Assembly: GCA_023430685.1 (NCBI GenBank)
Contig: JAEYZH010000137.1
Coordinates: forward strand, 1 to 45,167
Origin: Pseudomonadota bacterium
Lineage (GTDB): Bacteria > Pseudomonadota > Gammaproteobacteria > Xanthomonadales > Rhodanobacteraceae
Reading direction: 5' to 3'
DNA: 45,167 nt
The position numbers and the translations under genes are program-made. Shown piece by piece: positions 1-11,171 of the stretch (positions are counted from its first letter, which is position 1; each line of letters begins with the position of its first letter). Below the pieces are notes generated by a model. The model searched no databases and was not told the DNA's origin. It saw only the letters and a program-made list of their open reading frames with translations.

Positions 1-43
1 CGTGTCGTCGACCGGGAGCCGTGGCCCCCGGGTCGACGACACG
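1..43. repeat. Inverted repeat just downstream of the rhlE-type gene
   Basis: Bases 1-13 and 31-43 are perfect reverse complements (13 bp arms around a 17 nt G/C-rich spacer). Each arm contains GTCGAC. The repeat lies 4 nt past the stop codon of the leftward helicase gene, so it could be its transcription terminator. The window ends before any downstream T-run (for a leftward transcript) could be seen, so terminator function is inference. Confidence 0.55.
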
Positions 44-47
44 TGGA

Positions 48-1361
48 TCAGGCAGGGCGCGAGTGGCGCTGTGCACCGTTGCGCTGTTGCGGCTTGCCTC
101 GCGCACCCGCGTGGCCCCCCGCATTGCCCCCACCGACATGCGGACGGCGCGCGTGGCGCTGCTGCTGCTGCGGTCGACCCTGCTGCGGGCGCGAGCGTGC
201 GGAATCGTCGATGCGCAGCGGCGTCGAGGGTTCGAAGCCGGCGATCGCCTCGACCGCGATTTCCTGCTTGAGCAGGCGACGGATGTCGCGCAGCAGGCCG
301 TCTTCCTCGTGCGAAACCAGCGAGATCGCGAGGCCTTCGGCGCCCGCGCGGCCGGTGCGGCCGATCCGGTGCACGTAGTCTTCGGCGACCATCGGCAGGT
401 CGTAGTTGATGACCATCGGCAGCTGGTCGATGTCGAGGCCGCGCGCCGCGATGTCGGTCGCGACGAGCACCGCGACCTTGCCGCTCTTGAAGTCCTTGAG
501 CGCGCGCGTACGCTGGTTCTGGCTCTTGTTGCCATGGATCGCGGCGGCGCGCAGGCCGGCACGCTCGAGCATCGTCGCGAGCTTGTCCGCTCCATGCTTG
601 GTGCGGCCGAACACGAGCGTCTGGCGCGCGTCGTTCTGCAGCAGGTGCAGCAGCAGGTCGCGCTTGCGCGCGGCATCGACCGGATGCACGCGATGCGTGA
701 CGGTCGCCGCGACGCTGTTCGGCTTGGCGACCTGGATCTCGACCGGATCGCGCATGAACTCGCCCGCGAGCGCCTTGATCTCCGGCGCGAACGTGGCCGA
801 GAACAGCCAGGTGATGCGGTTCTGCCGCGGCAGGTGGCCGAGGATGCGCTTGATCGCGGGCAGGAAGCCCATGTCGAGCATGCGGTCCGCCTCGTCGAGG
901 ATCAGCACTTCGACGTGCGAGAGGTTCACGCTGCGCTGCTGCACGTGGTCGATCAGGCGACCCGGCGTCGCGACGAGGATGTCGACGCCGCGACGGAGCG
1001 CGTCGACCTGCGGCTGCATGCCGACGCCGCCGAAGATCGTGGCGGCGCGCACGCCGAGGTGCTTGCCGTAGCCGCGCACGCTCTCGTGCACCTGCGCGGC
1101 AAGTTCGCGCGTCGGCGTCAGCACGAGCGCGCGTGGCGTCTTCGGCTGGGCCGCGTGGCGGTGGGTGACGTAGAGGCGGTCCAGCAACGGCAGCGAGAAC
1201 GCCGCGGTCTTGCCGGTGCCGGTCTGCGCGCCCGCGAGCAGGTCGCGGCCTTCGAGGGCGACCGGGATCGCCTGCGCCTGGATCGGCGTCGGGTTGTCAT
1301 AGCCTTGTTCGGACAGCGCGCGCAGCAGGGCGGGCGCGAGGCCCAGTGATTCGAAACTCAT
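48..1361 (-). CDS. rhlE: DEAD-box ATP-dependent RNA helicase, RhlE type
   Basis: A 437-residue superfamily 2 RNA helicase that would unwind RNA in ribosome assembly or mRNA decay. Visible motifs in order: the Q-motif region near the N-terminus (start MSFESLGLAPALL), motif I AQTGTGKT, Ia PTRELA, TPGRLID, motif II DEAD, motif III SAT, ARGLDID and motif VI HRIGRTGRAG. The last ~50 residues are rich in Arg, Gln, Gly and His, the basic tail typical of RhlE-like enzymes. The ATG at 1361 is chosen because the Q-motif region follows it directly; a GGAG lies 9 nt upstream. The reading frame stays open much further upstream but has no helicase sequence there. The family is certain; the symbol rests on overall likeness to RhlE rather than DeaD or SrmB. 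Confidence 0.9.
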   Translation of the reverse strand: MSFESLGLAPALLRALSEQGYDNPTPIQAQAIPVALEGRDLLAGAQTGTGKTAAFSLPLLDRLYVTHRHAAQPKTPRALVLTPTRELAAQVHESVRGYGKHLGVRAATIFGGVGMQPQVDALRRGVDILVATPGRLIDHVQQRSVNLSHVEVLILDEADRMLDMGFLPAIKRILGHLPRQNRITWLFSATFAPEIKALAGEFMRDPVEIQVAKPNSVAATVTHRVHPVDAARKRDLLLHLLQNDARQTLVFGRTKHGADKLATMLERAGLRAAAIHGNKSQNQRTRALKDFKSGKVAVLVATDIAARGLDIDQLPMVINYDLPMVAEDYVHRIGRTGRAGAEGLAISLVSHEEDGLLRDIRRLLKQEIAVEAIAGFEPSTPLRIDDSARSRPQQGRPQQQQRHARRPHVGGGNAGGHAGARGKPQQRNGAQRHSRPA

Positions 1362-1865
1362 TCGGAAAACTCCATCAGGTGCCGGAGTGCCGCACGCAGG
1401 CGCGCGCCCCGGCCGATCTCGGCGCAAGGCAGGTCCAGTGTGGACACGGGAAACCGATCCGCGAGGATCGGAGCAAACCCGGAGCGTTCCCAAGAAACCG
1501 CGCTGCAGGTGCATGGTGGCGGATCGATGGCCGAAGTGGCCTGCGAATCCGGGTCTGGCACGACGAAAGCCGATCGGCGCGGAGCGTGGATCGAAGCCGG
1601 GAGGCTTCGGTCGGATCACGTTCCAGAGGGAAAACCGCGTGGCGGCGCACCAGACAGCGCGGACGATACACGAACGTTGCCGAACAAGCCACTGAATTCG
1701 AAGGCGCGCCGCGCGTGCCGCGCGCAGGCGCCGATGGTTCATTCGGGCGCGCGGCCGCGCGCCGGTCGTCGAGTCGCCGCGCGCATGCGCCGAAACGCAT
1801 CGGCGTGGCGCCGCCTTCCGCCGATGCCGTGCTCCAATGCGGGTTTGCGGGCAGCGAAGGTGGCG
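1362..1865. other. Divergent intergenic region, rhlE / hydrolase
   Basis: About 500 bp between the divergent helicase and hydrolase genes. No convincing gene, tRNA or repeat was found. It must hold both promoters, and the length would allow a long 5' leader for the helicase. A 67-codon frame (1561-1358, minus strand) ends in an ATGA overlap with the helicase start, but nothing supports it as a real gene. Confidence 0.4.
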
Positions 1866-2966
1866 ATGAGCGAGATCGGGGCGTCCGGCCGGCACGGCGC
1901 GCGGAGCGTGGCCGGCGGTGCATGGCTCGCGTGGACATTCGCCGGCCTTGCCGGCATCGCCGCCGCCGATGCGCCCGGCCTGCAGCGCGATCTCGTGTTC
2001 GAGCAGCCCTCGCCGTTGGCGCATCCGGAGCGTGTGCTCGAGCGCATGGCCAGTCCGCTCGCAGGCGCGGCGATGCGCGAACGCCTGCACGCTGCGCGCG
2101 CCGGCGCCGATGCCGATCCCTGGCCTGCGCTCGACCTCGCGGATGAACGCTTCGAACTGTTCGTGCCGGACGGCACGCCGCCGGAACCCGGCTTCGGACT
2201 TGTCGTGTTCGTGCCTCCATGGGAAGAGCAGGGACTGCCTGCGGAGTGGCTGCCGGTTCTGCAGCGCCATCGCCTTGCGATGGTGACGGCCGCGCGTTCG
2301 GGCAACGCGCAGGACGTCGGGATCCGGCGCGTGCCGCTCGCATTGCATGCCGTCGAGAACGTGCGCAGCCGGCTGCGCATCGATCCTGCACGCGTCTACG
2401 CGGCCGGGTTCTCAGGCGGCTCGCGCGTCGCGCTGCGCCTGGCGGTCGGGTGGCCGGACGTCTTCCGCGGCGGCTTGCTCAACGCGGGCAGCGACCCGCT
2501 CGGCAATGCCGAAGTGCCGTTGCCGGAGCCAGGCCTGTTCGATCGGCTCGAACGCATATCGCGCCTCGTATACTTCAGCGGAACACGCGATGCCCCCGCG
2601 ATCGCCGCAGACCGCGCGAGCCGCCGCTCGGCGACGGAGCTCTGCATGTCCGGAACCGACGTGTTCACGATCGCGGGCGGCGGCCACGAGCCTGCCGGTG
2701 CGCAGGCCATCGCGCGTGCGCTGCGCGCACTCGAGGCGCCGCCGGACGGCGCCGCGAGCGGCGCGGCCTGTCGCGAACGTCGATCGAGGCGCATCGCGCG
2801 CGAAGCGCACGCGATAGCGGCACTCGTCGATGCGGGCGATCATGCACGTGCCGCGCGCGCGTTGGTCGAATTCGACTTGCGCTGGGGCGGGCTCGCGCGC
2901 GAGGCCAGTCGTGAACTCGATGCGCGCATCGACGTTTCGAGGGCTCATGCGCCGGCGACCGACTGA
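1866..2966 (+). CDS. Secreted alpha/beta hydrolase (esterase-like)
   Basis: A 366-residue protein. The N-terminus has a basic stretch and then a hydrophobic segment ending near AAADA, consistent with a signal peptide and export. The nucleophile motif GFSGGS (G-x-S-x-G) follows a strand and the sequence RVYAAG. A later SGTRDAP could supply the acid and GGGHEP the catalytic His, giving the Ser-Asp-His order of alpha/beta hydrolases of the esterase/PHB-depolymerase kind. The start at 1866 has GAAGG 5 nt upstream; the frame is open back to 1440 but that extension is low-complexity Arg-rich sequence. The last ~90 residues form a helical tail. The substrate cannot be inferred. Confidence 0.7.
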   Translation: MSEIGASGRHGARSVAGGAWLAWTFAGLAGIAAADAPGLQRDLVFEQPSPLAHPERVLERMASPLAGAAMRERLHAARAGADADPWPALDLADERFELFVPDGTPPEPGFGLVVFVPPWEEQGLPAEWLPVLQRHRLAMVTAARSGNAQDVGIRRVPLALHAVENVRSRLRIDPARVYAAGFSGGSRVALRLAVGWPDVFRGGLLNAGSDPLGNAEVPLPEPGLFDRLERISRLVYFSGTRDAPAIAADRASRRSATELCMSGTDVFTIAGGGHEPAGAQAIARALRALEAPPDGAASGAACRERRSRRIAREAHAIAALVDAGDHARAARALVEFDLRWGGLAREASRELDARIDVSRAHAPATD

Positions 2967-3013
2967 TCGCGGGTGGCTTACGCACGGCCTGGCGCATGCG
3001 CGATCATGTGTCG

Positions 3014-3433
3014 ATGAAGACAGCAATCACCTCCAGCGAAGACGCCGGCGCGAGCGTCCGGCTCGATGTCTGGCTGTGGGCCGCGCGCTTCTACAAGACG
3101 CGTGCGCTGGCCAAGCAGGCGGTCGAAGGCGGCAAGGTGGAGGTCAACGGCGCCGCCGGCAAGCCCGCCAAAGCGGTCAGGCGCGGTGACCAGTTGCGCG
3201 TGACGCGCGGCGAGGATCGCCATGAGGTCGAGATCCTTGGCTTGAGCGAAGCGCGCGGACCCGCGCGCGTCGCGCAGCTGCTCTATCGCGAAACCGAAGA
3301 AGGCCGCGCCGCGCGTGAAGCCGCCGCGGAACAGCGCCGCCTGGTCGGCGCAAGCCAGGCGAAGCCGCCAGGCAAGCCCGACAAGCGCGCACGCCGGCTG
3401 ATCCGCGCGCTCGGCGACATCGACGCGTTCTGA
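3014..3433 (+). CDS. hslR: Heat-shock protein 15, S4-domain RNA-binding protein
   Basis: A 139-residue protein close to E. coli Hsp15 (133 residues), which binds 50S subunits carrying nascent chains and helps recycle them. The S4 domain comes first: VRLDVWLWAARFYKTRALAK, then VEGGKVEVNG. A basic C-terminal tail rich in Lys and Arg follows. The ATG at 3014 gives the family's usual short N-terminus; an in-frame alternative at 2996 adds six residues, and neither has a strong ribosome binding site. It is 47 nt downstream of the hydrolase on the same strand and may be co-transcribed. Confidence 0.9.
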   Translation: MKTAITSSEDAGASVRLDVWLWAARFYKTRALAKQAVEGGKVEVNGAAGKPAKAVRRGDQLRVTRGEDRHEVEILGLSEARGPARVAQLLYRETEEGRAAREAAAEQRRLVGASQAKPPGKPDKRARRLIRALGDIDAF

Positions 3434-3434
3434 T

Positions 3435-3449
3435 CGAGGGAGTCCCTCG
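3435..3449. terminator. Small hairpin between convergent genes
   Basis: CGAGGG, a 3 nt loop, then CCCTCG, directly after the hslR stop and before the end of the convergent acyltransferase gene. There is no clear T-run. It may be a weak bidirectional terminator. Confidence 0.3.
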
Positions 3450-3476
3450 CACGCAACGCCCGCGCCGCTGCGTCCT

Positions 3477-5624
3477 TCAGGGTGCCTTGTGGTGATCCGG
3501 TGCGGCGCCGGTGATCGCCGCGAGGTGGCGCGTGAACGAGGGCAACAGCAGCCGGTTGCCGTATGCGCTCAGGTGGTCGCCGTCGAAATACAGCGGCTTT
3601 CCCTGCATCGTGGCCGCGCAGGTCGAGCCCGGGCACAGCACGGGCAGCGGATCCCAGACGCTGAGCGCGGGCATGCGCGCGGCAAGACGGGAAAAACTCT
3701 CGAGCACCGGCGCGCGATAGCGGTCGATCTCCTCGCGCGTGATCGTCAAACCGGGTGCGCAGATCGGATTGGACGCATTGAACGCATCGGAACAGCGAAA
3801 GGGCGGCGCGCGCAAGAGCGGCTTGGGCGCTTCGAGCACGATATGCAGACCTTTCGCCGCGAGCGGCTCGAGCAATGAGGGAAGCGCGCGCTCCGCGGCG
3901 AGTCGCGCTGCGGTCGCCGCAGGACCGGTCATGCTGCTCCATACCCGGGTTCATTGGTCGGCGCGAACTGGTTGCTGAAACGCGTGAGCCGCAACGCGGC
4001 GAGCAGGACGACGTCGCCGGGTTGCGCGCGCGCGAGGATGTCGTCGATCGCCGCCTTGCCCTGCGCGGGGCAGGCGCCGCCTTCGCGATGCGGCTGCAGG
4101 CTCGCGAAGGTGCACGCGGGTTGTGGTAGAGCACGACGCGCGCGCCGGATCGCAGCACGTGTTCGCCGAGCAAGGTCATGTATCCGGTCGCATGCGAATC
4201 ACCAAGTGCGAACACGGTGGGCGCGCGATGAGGCGGGGCCGCGCATCCGACGCGCGACATGACCTGCAGCCCGCCTGCCTGAGTACCGGGCTCGAGCCGC
4301 AGGAAGCAGCCAGGCACGTCCGGCAGCGTGGCAGCCGGGACCGCGTACCAGTCGCCGCTGTTGCGCGACACGGTCGTCAGCGCGAATGCACGCCGGTGTT
4401 CGAACACCTGGAGCGTGACCGCCCAGGCGCCGCAGGCGAGCAGGATGCCCGCCGCGACGACGGCCTGCCGCGGCCATCGCCTGAGCGTCACCGAGTATCG
4501 GAACGGGCGTTCGACGGCGAGGTACGAGGCGGTCGCGAGCGCGAACGTCGCCGCGAGTCCGATCGCGCGGGAGCTGATCGAATCAAGACCGATGGTCCAG
4601 CGCAGCAGCACGAAGACCGGCCAGTGCCAGAGATACAGCGAATAGGACAGGCGACCGATCGCGGCCATCGGCGCGCTGCCGAGCGCGGCGCGCAGCACGC
4701 CGCCTTCTCGACCATGCAGGAAACCGATGACGCCGAGCGTGCCGAGCACCGGCAGCCACGCACCTGGCCAGGGGAACGCGCGCGGATTCGACGTCGCGAG
4801 CCCCCAGGCGAGCATGCCGAGCGAAAGCCAGGCACCACTGCGCGCGAGCAGGTCGATGCTGCGCACGCCGCGCGCCCGTGCGCCCTGGCCGCGCGAGAGT
4901 GCCTGGAACAGCAACACGCCCGAGGCGAGTTCCCACATGCGCGACTGGATCAGGTAGAACGCGCCGGTGGGATCGGTGCGCGCGAGCCGCATCGCGATCG
5001 CGAGCGAAGCGACGAGCGTGATCGCGACGAGACAGGATGAGAGCACGCGCCAGCGGATCCCGCGCGTCCAGGCAAAGAAAAGCAACGGGAACAGCAGGTA
5101 GAACTGTTCCTCGACGCCGAGCGACCAGGTGTGCGTGTAGGGATTGAACTCGCTCGTCGGCGCGAAGTAGGCCTCGCGCTGGTTCGCGAGGTACCAGTTG
5201 GCGAGACCGAAAAACGCGTGCAGCCCGGTGAGCTCGTTGGCGCGGCTCAGCCAGGCCGCGGGAATCAGAAGCGCCGAAGCGACGCTGGTCAGCACAAGGC
5301 ACACCAGCAGCGCCGGAACGATGCGCTGCACCCTGCGCGCGTAGAAGTAGCCGAGGAACGCCCCGAGCCCGCCCTCGCGCCAGCCGTGCACGGACGCCGC
5401 GACCACGAATCCGGAGATCGCGAAGAACACGTCGACGCCCGCGAAGCCGCCTGGCAGCCAGCGTTCGTCGAGGTGGTAGGCGATGACCGCGAGCACCGCG
5501 ATCGCGCGCAGGCCGTCGATGTGCGCGACGTGCCGGGTAGCCGGCAATGCGGGCGTGGATTCGCGATGCTCGCCGCGCACAGCCGGCACCGGCCCTTGGG
5601 CCTCCGCCACGCGCGCGTCGGCGT

Positions 5625-5628
<4 letters not shown>
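3477..5628 (-). pseudogene. Acyltransferase-3 / SGNH protein (OafA type), two frameshifts
   Basis: A membrane O-acyltransferase that would acetylate a cell-surface glycan. The N-terminal part has the acyltransferase-3 hallmark HIDGLRAIAVL, then AYH with the conserved His, GVDVFFAISGF, about ten hydrophobic segments and the Glu-rich TWSLGVEEQF. A periplasmic SGNH domain follows, with block I FALGDSHATGY and block V DGDHLSAYG. The frame is broken twice: near 4118 (after VVLYHNP) and near 3938. The segment between (CTFASLQPHREGG... to NEPGYG) is in a second frame and the last ~150 residues are in a third; each break is explained by one missing base. Repaired, it would be about 717 residues with all catalytic motifs intact. 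The GTG start overlaps the mutS stop by four bases (GTGA), so translation is probably coupled. It is either a recent pseudogene or carries sequencing errors. Confidence 0.8.
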
Positions 5629-8246
<2,618 letters not shown>

Positions 8247-8439
8247 CGGGACTTCTTGCCCTGTGTCGTACACGCGGCGGCGCCGCGTGGAAGCGCGGGA
8301 TTATCGGGCACAAGCCGGCGCACTGCATCGCCTGCGACTCGAGCGAGCCCGCCATGGGGATCGGGGGCGCTTCGCAAGAACCATGGGCGCGTCAACCACC
8401 GCTCGTTCGCGGGCGGCTCCAGCGCGGAGCGATCGGCGC

Positions 8440-10389
8440 TCAGCCAGCCGCAGGCACGCCCGCGGCCCCGATATGCCTTCCGATGAACGTCTCGAGCCTG
8501 CGGTAGAACTCGATGTTGTTGTCGTCCTTGTAGAAGCCGTGGCCTTCCTTCGGTACCGCCATCCATTCGGGCGGGTGGCCGGCCTTTTCCAGGGCGCTGC
8601 GCATCGCCTTCGCCTGGGCGAATGGCGCGCGCCGGTCCGATTCGCCGTGCACGAGCAGGACCGCGGCCTTGATGCGTGGCGCCATCGAGGTCGGCGAGCT
8701 CGCGGCGAGCGCCTCTTCGTCGCGCCCGATCGTGCGCTCGAGGTAGTTGCGGCCCCACGCGCTTTCGCGGATGTCGCCCTTGTCGTACATCATGCCGAGG
8801 TCGTAGATGCCCGCGAAGCCGACTGCGCACTTGAACAGCTCGGGCGCGCGCGCGGCGCTGATCATCGCGGAATACGCGCCGAAGCTCGCACCGTAGGCGC
8901 AGATGCGCTGCGGGTCGGCATGGCCCTGGCTGATGCTCCAGCGCACGCCGTCGATGAGGTCGTCCTGGATCCGCGTGGCCCACTGACGGTAGCCGGACTG
9001 TTCGAATGCCTTGCCACGACCCTGCGAACCACGGAAGTTGACCTGCAGCACGAGGTAGCCGCGGCTCGCGAGGAACTGGGCATCGAGGTCGAACGGCCAG
9101 CGGTCGCCGATCGCGTGCGGGCCGCCGTGCGGCACCAGTACCATCGGCAGCTTCGCGGGCTCCGCCACCCCGGCGGGAATCGTGAGATAGCCGTCGAGTT
9201 CGACGCCGTCGCTGGCCTTGAAACGGATCGGCCTGCGCACGCCCATGCGCTCGACCGGGATCTCCTCCATCGCCGCGAGCACGAGTTGCGCGGCATTCTT
9301 GCGGTGATCGAACAGGTACCACGAGCCCGGGTCGCGATCGCTGTAGACATAGAACAACGAGATGCTGCCGTCTTCGCTGTGGTCGACGAAGTCCACGAGC
9401 TTGCCCGCGAAACTCCGGCCTAGCATCCGGTGCGTCTTCGCCGCGGGCGCGTTCTCGTCGAGGTACGCGATGGCCGGGATGCCGCCTTCCTTCCATGCGG
9501 CGAACGGCTGCATCGGAGTCGCGGTCCACTGCAGGTCGCCGATGCTCGCAAAGTCGTCTTCGACGAGCGTGCGGCGTCCACTGCCGTCGGGTTCGGCCTG
9601 CACCAGCGACAACGGCTCGCCGTCGGCGGCGAACCATGCGAACACCTTGTCGCCGGCGGGCGAGAACGCGAACGGCACGAGCTTGCCGCCGGTGCGTTCG
9701 GAGGGAACCGGACTCCAGCGCTGCTTCGCGTCGCTCTGGAACAGCAGGTAGTTGTCCTCGTCGTCGAGGCCGATCGCGAAGCGCGCGCGGCCGGTGCGAT
9801 CGAGCACGAACGAGAGGTCGCGCTCGCCGATGTCGGCGACGAGGCGGCTGGTTCCGTCGCTCGCATCGACGTCGTAGAGCATCGAGCGCTTGCTGGTCGC
9901 GGACAGGGTGCGCATGTAGAAGCGGCCGTTCGACTTCTCGGGCAGCGCCGCGATGTAACCGAAGCCGCGGTCGATGCCGATCGTTCGCCCGGGGCTGTCG
10001 TACCCGAAGAGGTATTTCTGGTTGCCGCCGTCGAGGTCGACCGCGTTGATCTCGCCGGTGAGCTGGGGTTTCTCGCGCGGGCCGGACTGGCGCCCCTTGG
10101 CCACCACGAGCCGCTGAGGGCTGACCCAGCCCACCTGCATCGGCACTTCGTTCGGCGGCAGCTTCAGCATCAGCGTGGGCTTCATGCCGTCGATGCGGAA
10201 GATGCCGAGTGCATGGCGCCCTTCGCCGAGGTTCAGCGTGACCGACAGGTGCTTGCCGTCTGGCGCGAGGCGCGGCGAACTGATCCTGCCCGCGCGCGCG
10301 AACGCCTCCACCGGCACCGGTTCCGCGGCAGCGGCTCCGCATGCACAGGCCGACGCACCGATGCACGCCCAGATCCATTTCCGCGCCAT
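8440..10389 (-). CDS. Secreted S9 family (prolyl oligopeptidase-type) peptidase
   Basis: A 649-residue protein with an N-terminal signal peptide (hydrophobic stretch ending GAAAAEP). The first ~400 residues resemble a beta-propeller, with repeated strands and DG/DR turns. The C-terminal part is an alpha/beta-hydrolase peptidase domain: PHGGPHA (oxyanion region), YGASFGAYSAM with nucleophile Ser502, HGESDRRAPF with the likely Asp, and EGHGFY with the catalytic His. It would cleave peptides in the periplasm or outside the cell. The ATG at 10389 has AGGAGG eight bases upstream. It is transcribed divergently from cinA and leads toward mutS with a 193 bp gap in which I see nothing. Confidence 0.88.
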   Translation of the reverse strand: MARKWIWACIGASACACGAAAAEPVPVEAFARAGRISSPRLAPDGKHLSVTLNLGEGRHALGIFRIDGMKPTLMLKLPPNEVPMQVGWVSPQRLVVAKGRQSGPREKPQLTGEINAVDLDGGNQKYLFGYDSPGRTIGIDRGFGYIAALPEKSNGRFYMRTLSATSKRSMLYDVDASDGTSRLVADIGERDLSFVLDRTGRARFAIGLDDEDNYLLFQSDAKQRWSPVPSERTGGKLVPFAFSPAGDKVFAWFAADGEPLSLVQAEPDGSGRRTLVEDDFASIGDLQWTATPMQPFAAWKEGGIPAIAYLDENAPAAKTHRMLGRSFAGKLVDFVDHSEDGSISLFYVYSDRDPGSWYLFDHRKNAAQLVLAAMEEIPVERMGVRRPIRFKASDGVELDGYLTIPAGVAEPAKLPMVLVPHGGPHAIGDRWPFDLDAQFLASRGYLVLQVNFRGSQGRGKAFEQSGYRQWATRIQDDLIDGVRWSISQGHADPQRICAYGASFGAYSAMISAARAPELFKCAVGFAGIYDLGMMYDKGDIRESAWGRNYLERTIGRDEEALAASSPTSMAPRIKAAVLLVHGESDRRAPFAQAKAMRSALEKAGHPPEWMAVPKEGHGFYKDDNNIEFYRRLETFIGRHIGAAGVPAAG

Positions 10390-10541
10390 CGCGCTCCCCC
10401 TCCTGAATGGCCGACCCGGAACGATAACCGATGAACGCCGCGCTGCATCCTGGCAGGGGTCCGGTCGCGCACCTGGGCGGCTGACGACGGCGCGATGGCG
10501 CGCTGGAGTATGCTCGCGTGCTGGCGAAGCACGGTGCCGAC

Positions 10542-11051
10542 ATGGCCGATCCTTCAATTCCAACCGACGATATGTTGCGCGCGCAGGCCCAGGCGCTGGC
10601 CGAATGCCTCGTCGCGCGCGGGCAGAGCCTGGTCGCCGCGGAGTCGTGCACGGGCGGATGGATCGCGAAGGTCCTCACGGACATCCCGGGCAGCTCGACC
10701 TGGTTCGAATGCGGTGTCGTCGCCTACAGCTACGAGGCGAAGGAAGCGCTGCTCGGCGTGCAACCGCAGACGCTCGAACGCACCGGCGCGGTGAGCCAGG
10801 AAACCGCGGTCGAGATGGTGTCCGGTGCGCTCGCGCGCTACGGCGCGAGTGTCGCGGTGGCGGTCACGGGCGTCGCCGGCCCCGGCGGCGGCACGCCCGA
10901 CAAGCCGGTCGGCACGGTCTGGATCGGCTGGAAGCGTCGCGGCGGCTATGCACGCGCGCAGCTGTTCCACTTCGACGGCGACCGCGAGGCGGTGCGGCGG
11001 CAGACCGTCGGCGCGGCGCTCGAAGGCGTGCGGCGGATTCTTACGAGCTGA
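10542..11051 (+). CDS. pncC: CinA C-terminal domain protein, NMN amidohydrolase
   Basis: A 169-residue single-domain CinA-like protein. The family deamidates nicotinamide mononucleotide in pyridine nucleotide salvage. It shows the characteristic AAESCTGGWIAK, IPGSSTWFECG, GAVSQETA and VTGVAGPGGGTPDKPVGTVW. The N-terminal MoCF-like domain of long CinA proteins is absent, as is usual upstream of recA in gammaproteobacteria. The start is uncertain: the ATG at 10542 has no good ribosome binding site, while an in-frame GTG at 10518 has GGAG nine bases upstream and would add eight residues. Confidence 0.9.
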   Translation: MADPSIPTDDMLRAQAQALAECLVARGQSLVAAESCTGGWIAKVLTDIPGSSTWFECGVVAYSYEAKEALLGVQPQTLERTGAVSQETAVEMVSGALARYGASVAVAVTGVAGPGGGTPDKPVGTVWIGWKRRGGYARAQLFHFDGDREAVRRQTVGAALEGVRRILTS

Positions 11052-11088
11052 CGCGCGCCCGGCTGATCGTCGCGCGCGGGTGCTGTGG

Positions 11089-11094
11089 GATAAT
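11089..11094 (+). promoter_or_regulatory. Probable -10 element of recA
   Basis: GATAAT lies about 78 bp before the recA start. No convincing -35 hexamer is seen at 16-18 bp. No LexA box of the CTG-N10-CAG kind was found between cinA and recA. Confidence 0.45.
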
Positions 11095-11105
11095 CCTCTC
11101 CGCTC

Positions 11106-11132
11106 GCCGCATCTCAACCGCTGAGATGCGGC
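11106..11132 (+). promoter_or_regulatory. Stem-loop in the recA 5' leader
   Basis: Perfect 11 bp arms (11106-11116 and 11122-11132, core GCATCTCA / TGAGATGC) around the loop ACCGC. If transcription starts about 7 nt after the GATAAT, this hairpin sits at the 5' end of the recA mRNA, where it could stabilise the transcript. There is no T-run, so it is a poor terminator for cinA. Its role is inference. Confidence 0.5.
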
Positions 11133-11171
11133 CGCGGCAGTCTCGCCGCCACCCAGACAGAGGATTCCACT

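Noticed and set aside
1358..1561. A 67-codon leader ORF overlapping the helicase start by ATGA
   Set aside because: The overlap is tidy, but there is no ribosome binding site or protein signature; at this GC content such frames are common.
1440..1865. N-terminal extension of the secreted hydrolase
   Set aside because: Arg-rich with no domain, and the internal ATG at 1866 has a ribosome binding site and starts a signal peptide.
11052..11171. LexA box upstream of recA
   Set aside because: The nearest candidates have the wrong CTG...CAG spacing (14 instead of 10).
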